Positions 31,660 through 42,834 of a stretch of 64,000 bases of DNA are shown here, in pieces. Numbering within the stretch: position 1 is the first letter of the stretch; each line of letters opens with the position of its first letter. The translations under genes and the position numbers were made by a program. The notes under the pieces are model-generated. The model was given only the letters and a program-made list of their open reading frames with translations, was not told the DNA's origin and ran no database searches. Source of the DNA: Capronia americana (taxonomy: Eukaryota > Ascomycota > Eurotiomycetes > Chaetothyriales > Herpotrichiellaceae); NCBI GenBank assembly GCA_016110215.1, contig JADWQD010000015.1, positions 496,001 to 560,000 on the forward strand, written 5' to 3'.

Positions 31660-34618
31660 ATGTCGGCGCCCAGCCCAGCGCCACGGAGCGCAAGCACAGG
31701 TCCCAATGGCCCGCTTGCGACTCCCACCACCGCGCCTCTGGTGAACGGCGTCGCCAGCGGATCTGTAACTGCGCCATCAGCGCCTGCGCCTGTCGCCGGA
31801 GCAGCGTCTGGTGGCATGTCTCAGCAGAACCTGAATCAGATTGTGAGTGATTTTCCCCCTTCATCCTCAGTTCTTCTTTCTTTTGAGGCGCCCGGTTTTG
31901 GAGAGAAGGAGACGGGAGGCAGTCGATTACATTTCGCCCAAGGAATCACAACTGGGAACATCCTGCGCTGTGTTAGTGCTTGGTTGGCATGGGCTGCGGA
32001 TGTGAAGAATGTCTCGACGTCTGTGACCGGTTTTTGTCACCCCCGTAGGTGTGGGCAATGTGATACCAAATGTGTCCCCCCGCTTTTCATGGCGGCAGCA
32101 ACAACATGGACATCAAATAGAGTGCCCTTCGTCTCTTTCCCCTTTTTTCCTGACGAGCCTCGACCTCAGCGAGTTTCTCTTCCCCCCTCTATTCCTCCTT
32201 TATCTTCAGCATGGAGGAGGGTTCGAGACTCTATCAAGAGGCTCAACAATCTGTCGAGCAGGCGGTACCCTCTGCAGCAGCCGCTGAGACCGGTACACCT
32301 GATCGCGGCCCTGGGCGCAGCGAGCAAGGCAACATCAAGGGCCAGAGCCGTCCAGTATGATTTCATCAGCTTGCCTATGCCTATGTTTCTGCCTCGATCA
32401 TGTCTTCGTATCTATCTCCCAGGCCATGACTAATCTGATCTCCTAGGTCATCGACTACCTCGCAAAGAAAGGGTACCATCGCACCGAAGCCACTCTCCGT
32501 GCCGAATCTTCCAACCAAGAAATTCCCAAAGATGCAGAACTCCGACCGCAGCCTACGGGTGTGCCCCGATACTATGAGATGTTTCTGCGCCTGCGCGCCT
32601 GGACCGACGATGCCCTCGACATCTACAAACCCGAAATCAAGCGCTTGTTGTGGCCAATCTTTGTCTACTCCTACCTCGAGCTGGTCAAGCAATTCTATCC
32701 TAAGGATGCAGGGCGCTTTTTCCAGAAGTTTGCCGACGACTTTCGCAAGGAGCACGAGTATGACCTTCGGGGTCTCGAACACATCACTCTGCCCGAACAT
32801 AGCGACCAGGACAAAATCGCTAAAATCTACCGAGACAACAAGTACCGCCTGGCCCTCAGCAGCGCCGCGTACGTCTACTTCATGCAATTCCTGGAATCTC
32901 TTCCCCAACAAGGCTACAAGCTCTTCATAGCCATTGTCGAAAATAACATGGACCTCCGCCAGACCGACCGTGGCGCCGACGATCGCTTCAGCTTCGCGAG
33001 TGTGATCCAACGCGGCCTAGACGGCCAAGACATGCCCGCAGAAGACGAAGGGATCCCCGGTCACCGACCTGGCAACGCTGTGTCCTCTACGGATCCAAGC
33101 GTCGGGAACAACCTGGCAAACCTGAAACTTGGCAAACTGCCCATGGAGAAAGATGCTGAAGAAGACGTGCGCGCTGAGCTGGACGAGCTGGACCTGAAGT
33201 GTCCTCCTGTCCCGGGCCAACCGTCATTGGTGCAAACCCACGACCTGGTCAACATCAAACAAGAAGATGAAGACGAAGGACCCAGCCGGTCTGAAATCCC
33301 ATTCCCGCCTAGCACAGCCCGCGACGTGGCAATGGAGGTGCAGAAGATTCGGGAAAACCGCGATCGTCTGAAGATCGAGACTCGTACAGGCGGCATTGGA
33401 CCTGGTCTGAGTGTTGTGATGTACACTTTCCACAATACTCACGACAGTATCAATTGCTTGGATTTCAGCGGTGATCAGAAGCTCGTGGCGGCTGGAACCT
33501 CCGAGTCCTATATTCGAGTCTGGACCATGGATGGAAGTGCGCTTGGCCCACCAGGACCGAGTGGTCAGCAGCAGAACTCTCAGCGACTGATCGGCCACTC
33601 CGGACCGGTGTACAGCGTTTCGTTCGCTCCGTCGACGGTCAATCCCGCCGACGACACGGCTCCTGAAGGTACTACTGCCGATACGTCGCCTCAGTGGCTC
33701 CTCTCCTCGTCCGCCGACGCCACGATCCGTCTATGGTCTCTGCACCTCTTTCAATGCGTCGTGGTCTATAAAGGACATGTGGGACCTTGCTGGAGTGTGT
33801 CCTGGGGTCCGTTCGGCCACTACTTCGCCAGCGCCGGCCACGACAAGACCGCTCGCATCTGGCTTACCGACAAGATCCGACAAGTGAGAATACTCGCAGG
33901 CCATGATGACGATGTCGATGTGGTCGCCTGGCATCCTAACAGTGCATACGTGTTCACGGCCAGCAGTGACAAGACGGTACGCATGTGGGCGCTCAACAAC
34001 GGCAACCCGGTTAGAATGTTCACGGGCCATACGTCGATGATCACGGCATTGGCATGTTCAAAGAACGGCAAGATTCTAGCCAGCGCAGACGACACGGGCG
34101 TCATTCTCCTGTGGGATCTCGGCCCGGGCAGACTCCTCAAGAAGATGCGCGGACATGGCAAAGGAGGGATCTGGTCCTTAAGCTGGTCTGCCGAGTCGAC
34201 GGTCTTGGTGTCGGGAGGAGCCGACTGCACTGTGCGAGCGTGGGATGTGGCTGGTCCGGCGAAAGAAGCCACCGCGGCCAGTGTCGGAAGCGCCGCGGGG
34301 GCAAAATCCACCGACGGCACCACCCAGGCAGGAACGGACGGCGGACCGAAATCCGCGACCGCGACGAACGCTCCGTCCAACTTCAATCTCCAATCCGGCA
34401 CGTCCGCTGGCTCCGCTGGGGTCGGTGTGGGCGCAGGCGCGGGCGGCGTTTCCGGCGTCGGCATCCAAGGAGGCAAGCGACGCGGCAAAGACGCGGTCGT
34501 CACCAGCGACCAGATCAGCGCGTTCCTCACGAAGCAGAGCCCCGTCTACACCGTCAAGTTCACCAACATGAACCTCGTGGTCGCGGGCGGCGCATACCTA
34601 CCCGAGCAGGCGAAGTGA
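31660..34618 (+). CDS. TAF5: TFIID subunit TAF5 (WD40)
   Basis: Exons 31660-31842 and 32447-34618 join in phase 0 to 784 aa. The splice junction falls within the LisH-like motif (LNQI then VIDYLAKKGYHRTEATLR), and the join restores it, so the long 604-bp intron is credible. The NTD2 domain follows (PRYYEMFLRLRAWTDDALDIYKPE to about residue 235), with the typical KQFYPKDAGRFFQKFADDF helix. At least six WD40 repeats span about residues 388-667 (for example HVGPCWSVSWGPFGHYFASAGHDKTARIW). After the propeller core is a Gly/Ala/Thr-rich insert, and the last strand-like segment QSPVYTVKFTNMNLVVAGG ends the protein. TAF5 is a scaffold of TFIID and, in many fungi, also of SAGA. Expected nuclear. Confidence 0.95.
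31843..32446 (+). other. Unusually long first intron of TAF5
   Basis: The intron runs from GTGAGT to a CTAG acceptor, 604 bp against 47-178 bp for all other introns in the window. The TAF5 frame reads on through it without a stop until 32433. Because 604 is not divisible by three, retention would not give full-length TAF5. Confidence 0.75.
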
Positions 34619-35514
34619 GATTCTTTGACCAAAGGCTCGACCAAGGGCTGCTGCTCGAATGGAGTTGATTTGACTCGGAATTGGGAGGTCATCTTCGGGT
34701 TTTAAGGAAGGGACACACACAAACAAAAACGGCATGGCGTGGAGAGACTATGTAACTGACATCACGGCTCGGGGCTTGGAGCTTGGAGCTTGGAGCTAAT
34801 TACTACGAGCTTGGATCTTTGACTTGGACTTGGACTCGGACTTGCAATTTGCCAGCCACTGTCACATGAGCGCATGTTTGGCGGGGAGCACGTCGACACG
34901 TCGACACGTCAACATAGCCGATCCGGTAGCTCGTATGGTAAGGTAAATGACAAGAAACATGGCGCTTCTACCCTGGCACTACCTTGTGCAAGTGTTATTC
35001 AACTCGGGTCTCTAGGCAGTGCATCGCCCTTCGATACAACACGACACAACACGGACCCTTGACTTACAGTATGCTGGATCTTATGGAAATTACGCGGGCG
35101 GGAGGAAAGCGTTGACGAAAGCATGCGCGACACAAGTTACTGTAGAACAGGGAACTGCCTGGTGTAATGGACGTACATACATAGCAGGATCCTGAGCGAC
35201 GAAAACAGTAATCGAAATTTTGATAACCTGCCGATAACTCCGTCGCGAAAAGCGTCCGTCGATGGGGCATTTCGTAAGTAACATTAAAATCAGCCTCCTT
35301 GATTGCCACGGTCGTACTTTTCTTTGCTTCACTTTGCTTTGCCAATCGAGCCTCTCCAATAACCTCGAGTTGCATCCTGCGCGACCCTCGTCCGTCCGTC
35401 CGTCCGTCCGTCCCTTATCCAGCTTGCCGCGATTCAAACTCCCCCGTCCCATCACCGCGCCCGGCTCAATGGTAGACGCCATGTACTGCAACTGTTGGTT
35501 TCGCTCCAATTCCG
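34619..35514. other. Convergent 3' intergenic region with short tandem repeats
   Basis: The region lies between the TAF5 stop and the stop of the chromodomain gene. It has tandem CTTGGAG-type units about 34770-34850, two GTCGACAC units near 34890, and a TCCG tetranucleotide run at about 35389-35413. Minus-strand sequence at about 35400-35560 looks coding in another frame than the upstream stop (see findings). Confidence 0.5.
35389..35413. repeat. TCCG tetranucleotide microsatellite
   Basis: Five to six tandem TCCG units just downstream of the chromodomain gene stop. Confidence 0.7.
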
Positions 35515-38500
35515 TCAACGCTCGTTCCGCAAAAGACTTCCCCTGTCGACCGCCCTGACATGAGAGCTTGGGAATAATCCTGGCGCAGGACTTCCCTGCC
35601 TGCTCCTCGTTCCTCGTCCGCCATGTCCCTCCAGCCCTGGGCTACCAGGTGGCTGCACACTAGATCCTCTCGTCTGCACACCGCGACTACGTTTCAACTG
35701 GCGATTCTCTTCTTCAACCTTCTTGAGCAGGATGTCCCTTGAACGGCGTTCTAGCTCTGTTTGTTCGATTTTGTCGAGATGCCGATTGGTGGCATCCTCA
35801 TAATTGACATGCTTGAGGCGTCGCTTCTCATCGTCTGCTCTTTTGGATAGGACGACAATGGCCTTCTCAAAGTCGCTGACCTGGTTGGTCAGTTCGGTGG
35901 CTCTGTTGGATACGACTTGGTACTGAGAGCGTGTGAATTCGAAATCTCTCCGGGTGTTCTCGAGTGACTTCTCCAGCAAAGTGTTCTTCGTCAGGAGTGT
36001 ACGAGCTTCTTCTCGGGCGGCCTCCAATGCCGCTGCGCCGCCTCCGCCGGCTTTGATCTCCTCGCGCAAAGCAGTAAGCTCATTCTGCAATTCCGTATTC
36101 TTTTCCTTCAGAGCCGTATTCTCTTCCAGGGTTCTTTCGTGTCTCAATTTGTTGTTCTCGATGGTCTTTAGAAGTTTAGTCTTCTCCCTGTCCAGTTCGT
36201 GGGATTTCGCCTTTCGTTGTTCATAGCGTTGTTGAAGACCGGCATGATCTCGTTGCCATTCGGTCAATTGCTCCTTGACGCGGTCTCTATCTTGCTCTAC
36301 TGTTCGCCGGGCTTGTTGTTCTGCAGCGAGATCAGCCTGAAGTTTCCTGACCAGCTCCTCCAGCTGCGTCAGTTTGTTGCTCGGTTCATGTGAGCTACTG
36401 CCAAGGTCCAGCGAGTCTCGAAGGGGCGTGATGCGTTGTCGCTTGTTCAATGCAGGGAGAACGCCATCAACATCTAGCAGTCGCTTCCTGCCTGAAGGCG
36501 TGTCTGCACGGGACACGGGAGTCCTTGATCGAGCTGCGCCGTCTCCTGGGGTGACTGGCCTTGTGGTTGCTCTGCTTGGCTTCGCACTAGGAGTCTCTTC
36601 CATCTCTGTCAGCTCCAACAGCGGGGTCTCCAACGTGAATACCGTCCCAAAATCTGGCGACATGGCGGCTTTTCCAGCGATTTTAGCGATTTCTGCAATC
36701 TTGCGCTCGGGGCCTTTCCTCACACCCTTTTGAAGATCCGAGAAGTCCATAGGTCGGCCTTCCGGCACGTCCGTGTCCAGCTGAATGACAAACGGCTTAC
36801 CTCCAAGGTTTGGCAAGGCGCTGTATGTGTAGCGAACCAATGCTTTCAGCCTCATAGGTGATGGCAAGCTTTTCGGAAGACAACGATCCACATGCTCGGA
36901 CGAGTTGGCTACCAGCAAATGAAGCACTGGCATGAGTCTCGGTGGACGCTGGAATTGCGCGCGTATGCGGGCCACTTGAGGATCATGTGCGTCGAAGGAG
37001 GCGTCAAAGGCGACCATCAGGCACGGCTTGCTACGGAGATCAACTTCGTGAGTGGACCAGGCGCTGACAAGTTCAACCGCAAAGTCGGTATTCAGTCGAT
37101 CCGGGGCGGGCGACTTCGATCTCGCAATGCGATCCTGTCGCCTGACAACGACTTGCTTCATTTTCAGGTACTGCTCGAGCAGGTCTTGGATTTCTCCCTC
37201 TCGGGACACAACGACAATCGAAACACCGACCAGATGGAGGAAATCCACCAAGTATCCGAGGAACAGGAATTTTGTACCTGCATAGTTCGCATAAGCAGCA
37301 TGTTCTTTCAAGTTGGTCGAATATCGGGTCGAGAATCCAGGCAGGCCCAGATCCATGTGGGTCACTGTGGCATGGAGACGCTGGATCATCTCGTTCATCT
37401 CGTTCAGTTCGTGAGTTCGATTAGGAGATCCATTCGTCGAGCCGATTGATTCGCGTCTGCTGAGGAATTTCTTTATGGCCTTCTCCTTGGCTCGGATAAT
37501 GTCAATGTATGTTGACTGTACCTTTCCCTCACATGGCAGCGTGAAGACGTATTCATTAGGTCCCAGGATAGGTAGGCTGGGCCGAACCAGTCCGGCTATT
37601 TGAGGGACTTCCCGCTCGTTCTCAATAGATTGCTGGCTTGAGCTTGTCTTAGAGTTCGAAGAGGGAAGTTCACCGTTGGACGACGGCTCCTCGTCCTCTA
37701 TGGAGTCTTGGATGGGGAGTGCGCTGGCCCCCAAAGCCGAATCGTAGATGGTGGGTTGAGGAGCTATGGTGGGGGCGATCGCTGGCTCGGCCATGTTCGT
37801 GATCGAGTTTATATCCATGGCGTTTTTGATGCGCAGGTCGTCAGATTCAATGTGGTCGACGAGAGGATGCTCTCGAAAGGACGAATTGGAATATACCAAA
37901 GGTGAGCTGGGAGAGTCCGGGCTCCACAACGGAGGTGTACCCCTGGCCGGGGTCCCGTCGGCTGAGTGGTAAGGGCTGTACTCGGATCGAACGGTTGGCC
38001 GGTCACTGTCGCCGCGCAGGTCGTTTGCGGCTAGGGTGCCAACCTGGGGATCAACCGGGGAGATGACAGCAGAAACTTGAGATGGCGACTGAGGTGCGGA
38101 TTTATCAGGCGATAGCCAGCTACCGACGAGAGGCTGCGTAGATGTCTGCAGCAATGATCTTTCCTCGACCGGGTCGACAGGATCATAGGGAGTGCTCGGG
38201 ACGTACGCCGGGCCAGTAGACACGGATGGGCCAGGGACGCCCAGAGTATCCGGCTGTGCGCGTGTAAGAGGCTCCCTGCTTGTCCGTGTCGCCGACGAAT
38301 CGTCCTGGACACTGTTGGTGGAGTTTTGTAGCAGGCTGCTGTGAAGGGACTCGTAGTGGTCGTGATTGATAGTAGCTCGAGGGGCGCCGACAGAGAAGTC
38401 CGCTGGCTGGAAGGAGTCTTGTTGTTCTTCGGCTGCTGCGAGGGACGACGAAGACGCTTCTAGAGTCCTCTGTTCTTCCCCAACGCCGGAAGCATTTGGC

Positions 38501-39034
38501 ACAGACCCGGTGGCAGGTTCTGGCTCCTCGCTTTGGCGTTCAGACTCGCTTGGCGAGTTCGACAAGACGCGATTGGCTTTTGCTGATCTCGGTGTAGGTT
38601 GCTGTACCACGCTTCCGCGTGAAAGCCGACCGCGACCACGACCACGCTTGCGTTTCGCCCTCTTCTCCGCCTCCCAATCTTCGATGACTCTGCTGTCAAT
38701 CTCTTCCCGGACCTGTAATGACAATCAGCCAAGGTATATTTCCAGCAAAGCTAGGAGCGATGCGTACCCACTGCGGTGCCCAAAGTTCCTGTGTCTCTGG
38801 GTGCCTCTTCCACAGAACAAGATACTCGGTGCGGCGGTGATTTCCCCGGCGGTATTTGCGCTCTTGTAGGATCTTCTCAACGGGCCAGCAGCCCTCGCCG
38901 GCTTTCTCGAAGTCGCCGCCGAGCGCTCTCTGTTCGTCCCACGGCACGTCCCGCCACGGCGAGTAGACGGAGCTCTTGCGGCTGGGGTCCTTGTATTCTG
39001 CAATGCCACGCGTTGGAGGGACTGGGGACGTCAT
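35515..39034 (-). CDS. Chromodomain protein with Hda2/3-like and coiled-coil regions
   Basis: Exons 39034-38768 and 38712-35515 (intron 55 bp) give about 1154 aa. Residues about 49-92 form a chromodomain (WPVEKILQERKYRRGNHRRT, then EYLVLWK and LWAPQW); the intron falls just inside its end. A basic RKRGRGRGR stretch, suited to nuclear import or DNA contact, follows. A long low-complexity Ser/Pro region leads to a folded domain at about residues 480-785 (YVFTLPCEGKVQSTYIDIIRA, KFLFLGYLVDFLHLVGVSIVVVS). This domain resembles the Hda2/3 subunits of class II histone deacetylase complexes. The C-terminal about 250 residues are coiled coil. The combination suggests a heterochromatin deacetylase-complex subunit, perhaps like Neurospora CDP-2 of HCHC; that identity is inference. 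The 3' end is uncertain. Confidence 0.82.
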
Positions 39035-39314
39035 TATCTTCCGCAAGGGTAGCTGCGGGCACCACAGGACGGCATGTTCAGCTCTGTACGCATGACGGAC
39101 GCAAGAATAGCGGGAGAATGATGCGCATGGGGAGTCCTCAATCAGCTGCGTCGCCCGTGTCCTGCGCCAACCCGATCGAAGTGGGCGCTTGCGAGGGCAA
39201 CTTAGCCGACCCCAAACAAGTGACAACTCGCCATTGAGGCTCGTATTGGATGCTTCACTTTAAACTCACTCACACACACTGCCTAAGCGAATCTAAAACA
39301 CCAGATCTACTGTA

Positions 39315-40940
39315 CTACTGCCCCTTTGCCCATGCGCATCTGGCATGTTCAAACATTTCCAAGTCCTTGTCTTCCGCGTGCTCCCGCCATTTATCAAAGT
39401 CAAACCCGAGCTCCTCTATCCTTCTGATGTTGAACCTGTCTTCGCCCTTCGCCGAGTACGCAGCCTTAATGTCAGGAAACCTCGACCTCATCCAGACCTG
39501 CCGCTCATCCCACCTGGTGCCCAGCTTTCCGACACCGTCGTTCTCCAGTCCATCTTTCCTCTCCGCCCTCAGTGCCCAGGCAAACAGCTCGTTGATTTGT
39601 GCCGCGTCTTCTGGGAACTTCTTGAGGTGAAAGTTTTTCCCGTCGCCTCTCTTTTGGATCACTTCTCGCTCCCAGTTCTGCATCTCGGGGGTCGGGGGCA
39701 GCCTGAGCCGGCCGCTCCATATCCTAGCCACCACGGCCGCCTGGTTCTGCGAGAGTGGGAAAGGGATGACCTTGAGGTTGATGACCGGCAGCGCCAGTGT
39801 TGGATGGTCGATGCAGAACAGATGCTCGTACGTGCCTTTTGCCCTCAGGCCATCAGTGATGATCGCTGGAGATACATTCGCAAGGAATGGATACGAGTAG
39901 AAATAGCCCGTCGCAAACACGACGGCATCCACGTCTTTCTCTACGCGACCACTTCGAAACCTCACCGCTCTCTGCGTATCCCGTTGCGGTGGTAGGAACT
40001 CCACAATCTCGTCCACGTCTTCTCGGTCCCCACGTGACGGCAGGGTTCCAAAAGCCGACACTGACCTCGATGAGAGCAAGACCGGCTTCCGACAATATTT
40101 CCCAATCTGTGCGGCAATGTCCAAGCCTGACGCAGAATTTCCAATCACTATGACCTTCTTGTCTCTGTAGTCTTCGGGCCGTCGGTAGGCCTTTGAGTGG
40201 ATGACCAGCCCCGGGTGTGTGGCGTTCCATTCCTTCAGGCCCTTGATATCAGGAACGTGCGGTATCGTGTAATGCCCATTCGCGATGACCACCGCATCAT
40301 ACCTCTCTTTCACGATTTCCTTGGTCTTGAGATCCTGCGCCGTGAGATCCCACCTTTCATATCTCGTGTCCCCGTTCCCAGCCGGACGGATATCCCTCAC
40401 GGTCGTGCTGAACCGGATCAAATGTCGAATGTCATCGGCATAGTCTTCCAAATAGCGCAACACCGCCTGATGGCTTGGGAACAGCGGTTCGTGCTCCGGG
40501 AAAGGCTTATCGGAGAAGGCCATCAACTCCTTTGGGATGTTTGTCTCCAGGTAGTCGTAGAGCGGCGATTCGAACTCCAACGACTCCGGGTCTTCCGAAG
40601 ACGTCGCGCCATCGTCGTGGTGGTGGTGGTGGTGGTGGCCATACCGCGGGTCAGTCTGGGGTATTGGTATACGCTTCGATCGGGTTGGTTCGGATAGATT
40701 CCAGATGCCGCCGACCCGGTCTCGCTGCTCGTAGATGTCGATCTTGGAGAAGGCCTTTTCAGCAACGAGATATTTGGCGCACGAAACTCCAACCGGTCCG
40801 GCGCCGATTATGGCGATTCGAGATACGCAGGGACTTGGACTATCGGTCCCAGGCCTCACTGAGGAGAGCGCCGACAGCCTTTCCATGAATGAAATAAGAC
40901 GGGGTGTGGTTGGGAAGCAAGGAATATGTTTACAGTACAT
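39315..40940 (-). CDS. Flavin-containing monooxygenase (FMO family)
   Basis: A single exon of 541 codons; the Met at residue 19 (40886) is an equally good start. The FAD Rossmann motif GAGPVG spans residues 46-51, followed by the RDRVGGIWN signature. An FMO-type motif HSKAYRRPEDY precedes the NADPH Rossmann motif VIGNSASGLDIA. FATGYFYSYPFL is the conserved ATGY motif. The enzyme should oxygenate soft nucleophiles (N, S) in small molecules using NADPH and O2. An odd feature is a run of seven His (residues 102-108) in a surface-loop position, encoded by repeated GTG on the plus strand. No membrane anchor is seen at the C-terminus, unlike in many animal FMOs. Neighbours do not reveal the substrate. 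Confidence 0.9.
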   Translation of the reverse strand: MYCKHIPCFPTTPRLISFMERLSALSSVRPGTDSPSPCVSRIAIIGAGPVGVSCAKYLVAEKAFSKIDIYEQRDRVGGIWNLSEPTRSKRIPIPQTDPRYGHHHHHHHDDGATSSEDPESLEFESPLYDYLETNIPKELMAFSDKPFPEHEPLFPSHQAVLRYLEDYADDIRHLIRFSTTVRDIRPAGNGDTRYERWDLTAQDLKTKEIVKERYDAVVIANGHYTIPHVPDIKGLKEWNATHPGLVIHSKAYRRPEDYRDKKVIVIGNSASGLDIAAQIGKYCRKPVLLSSRSVSAFGTLPSRGDREDVDEIVEFLPPQRDTQRAVRFRSGRVEKDVDAVVFATGYFYSYPFLANVSPAIITDGLRAKGTYEHLFCIDHPTLALPVINLKVIPFPLSQNQAAVVARIWSGRLRLPPTPEMQNWEREVIQKRGDGKNFHLKKFPEDAAQINELFAWALRAERKDGLENDGVGKLGTRWDERQVWMRSRFPDIKAAYSAKGEDRFNIRRIEELGFDFDKWREHAEDKDLEMFEHARCAWAKGQ

Positions 40941-41061
40941 AATTCATTTCCACGGTTTGCTTGCTACGTATCACACCACACCATCAACGGAGTAGTCCAC
41001 CCCGTCAGAGAATCCAAGGAATAGTTAACGGTTGCGGATTGCCAGAGAAGATTTGCTCAGT

Positions 41062-42174
41062 CTACCTCTTCACCTTCTTTCTTTTGGGATTTCCTGTTTC
41101 TTCTTCAGCCTTGGGCAGCTCCTGCTCCGCGACGTCTTCGCTCTTCTCCTTTCCTAGCTTCGTCGTCGCGCTCGCCAACCACCCGCTACTTATGATTTCG
41201 CTCCGCTCTCCGTCCCAGGTTATATCGATCTGCCTCTTCTGTTGATCTCGCTCCCTAAGCCACGTTGCCGCCATCTTCCCCGTCGCCTCCCCCACCAGCT
41301 TCGTTCCCTCTTTCAACTTCTTCCCTCCGCGAAGATTCATCCCGTGATCGGCGCCCCTGACTCTGACGATCCAGGTCTTCGCCGCCATCTTCCCTCGCAC
41401 CCCATCTAGCATATCCAAATCGCACATACTATCATGATCGCCCGATATAAACAACACGTCAACGTCTGGACGGATCTCGAGAAGGATCTTGTCTCGCACG
41501 TCTCCCGAGGGAGCCACGAGCGGATATGATACCAAGACCAGCATTTTGACATCCTCGTCGGCATGCGAGGCAACCACCGCTGCCCGAGCACCCAAGCTCC
41601 TCCCACCGTACGCCAGCTTCATTTCTTGCCTCGCAGCAGACTTCATATACTCCTGCTCAAGCTCGTACTGCTTGACGCGATCAAAGATAGCTGCTCTTGC
41701 CTTTAGATTCATGTTGCCCGGAAACATCACCAGCCCTGCTCCTGGACCTGTGGAGGCAAAGCCCTGTGAGAAATTCACCATGGCCGGCGCTGAAAGATCT
41801 CCTCCTGCACCGTGCGTGAAAACCAGTGACAGTGGATGCTGCCAAGGGGAGCGAAGACACGCAATTTCTTTTGCGGCCCCTTTCGAGGCTGGGATAGTGA
41901 ATGGCGTGAAGGGCGGGGATGGATGATCTGAGCTGGGCACACTCATAGTAGCAGCAGGCTGGTTATCCTGGCTACCCTGCGGTTCATGATTCTGAGCTGG
42001 TTTGGTGACACTCGTTTGCTTGCCATCACCTTCGTCAAGCGCCGCTGTTGTCGACCCTTCCCGCTGTCCATCGGATGCTTTATTTGCTGGCTTCTGGCGA
42101 CTGGACCTCCTCAGGCGTGACGCCGTGTTGCCTGCGGTGGTTGCTGCGACTTTTCGCTTGGGTGGCGCCATCAT
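41062..42174 (-). CDS. TEX30/KANL3-like alpha/beta hydrolase
   Basis: A single exon of 370 codons. The first about 90 residues are basic and low-complexity. The hydrolase fold follows: LVFTHGAGGD (oxyanion region), LAYGGRSLGARAAV with candidate nucleophile Ser193, FISGDHDSMCD with Asp246/248, and VRGADHGMN with His277. This spacing matches the KANL3/Tex30 alpha/beta-hydrolase-like family (also annotated dienelactone hydrolase-like). The triad appears complete, so activity on an ester is possible, but no substrate is known for the family. The C-terminus PKRKKVKR is a good nuclear localisation signal, as is the N-terminal PPKRKV, so the protein is probably nuclear. Confidence 0.85.
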   Translation of the reverse strand: MMAPPKRKVAATTAGNTASRLRRSSRQKPANKASDGQREGSTTAALDEGDGKQTSVTKPAQNHEPQGSQDNQPAATMSVPSSDHPSPPFTPFTIPASKGAAKEIACLRSPWQHPLSLVFTHGAGGDLSAPAMVNFSQGFASTGPGAGLVMFPGNMNLKARAAIFDRVKQYELEQEYMKSAARQEMKLAYGGRSLGARAAVVASHADEDVKMLVLVSYPLVAPSGDVRDKILLEIRPDVDVLFISGDHDSMCDLDMLDGVRGKMAAKTWIVRVRGADHGMNLRGGKKLKEGTKLVGEATGKMAATWLRERDQQKRQIDITWDGERSEIISSGWLASATTKLGKEKSEDVAEQELPKAEEETGNPKRKKVKR

Positions 42175-42834
42175 CCTCGGACGTCCTCGCTACTTTCAAT
42201 TTTGACCTGAGATGTCGTAACAGTTCAGTTGCAGGGAGTAGGAAGTCATCAAACGAAAATGAGAAAGAGGTTCCTCCGTACTGTAGATGATGCAAGGGTG
42301 GCTGGGAAGCTCAGACACGAGACCCTCGTACTCGTATTTCAATCATCCGTGTCCATCAACTATTCACTTCACAGCTCCCGAGTTTCATATGAAAGGCCTC
42401 TAAATTCGCAGGCTTCCTCATTCGAGGTGCATCGGGGGAAAGAGGTCGGTTGTGAGAGCCGCTACTGTATTGTTAGGTGTGACCTAAGTACCAAAAGGTG
42501 TGCCAGCGTGCCAGCCTAGGTATCAATAGGCAACAACTAGGCTCCAACTAGGCAACAGCCAGGCACTAAATTAGGCACCACGTACCCAGTACCCCGGACT
42601 TCACGAGCAAACTGTTGCCCCCATACGTGTTTGAATGGTAATGCACATCCTGCCTTCATTTGACTACCCAAGTCGACGGAAGCGTACTTGTGGAAAGAAA
42701 ACCCCAATTATCGGTCCGATGTATAGAATCCCATTTCGTTAACTCATATATGAGCAAGTGTACGGACTGCGTGAGCTATTCCATCCAACAAAGCCCATGC
42801 CTGCCTGCTGTCTACGGGCTGCTGGGCGAATCTA
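42175..42834. other. Intergenic with short TAGGCA repeats
   Basis: This is the promoter side of the hydrolase gene and the 3' side of SelO. About 42516-42580 carries several copies of CTAGGCAAC / TAGGCACC-like words. No gene is seen. Confidence 0.5.
42516..42580. repeat. Degenerate TAGGCA(A/C) direct repeats
   Basis: Four to five imperfect TAGGCAAC / TAGGCACC units are spaced by 8-20 bp. Confidence 0.45.
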
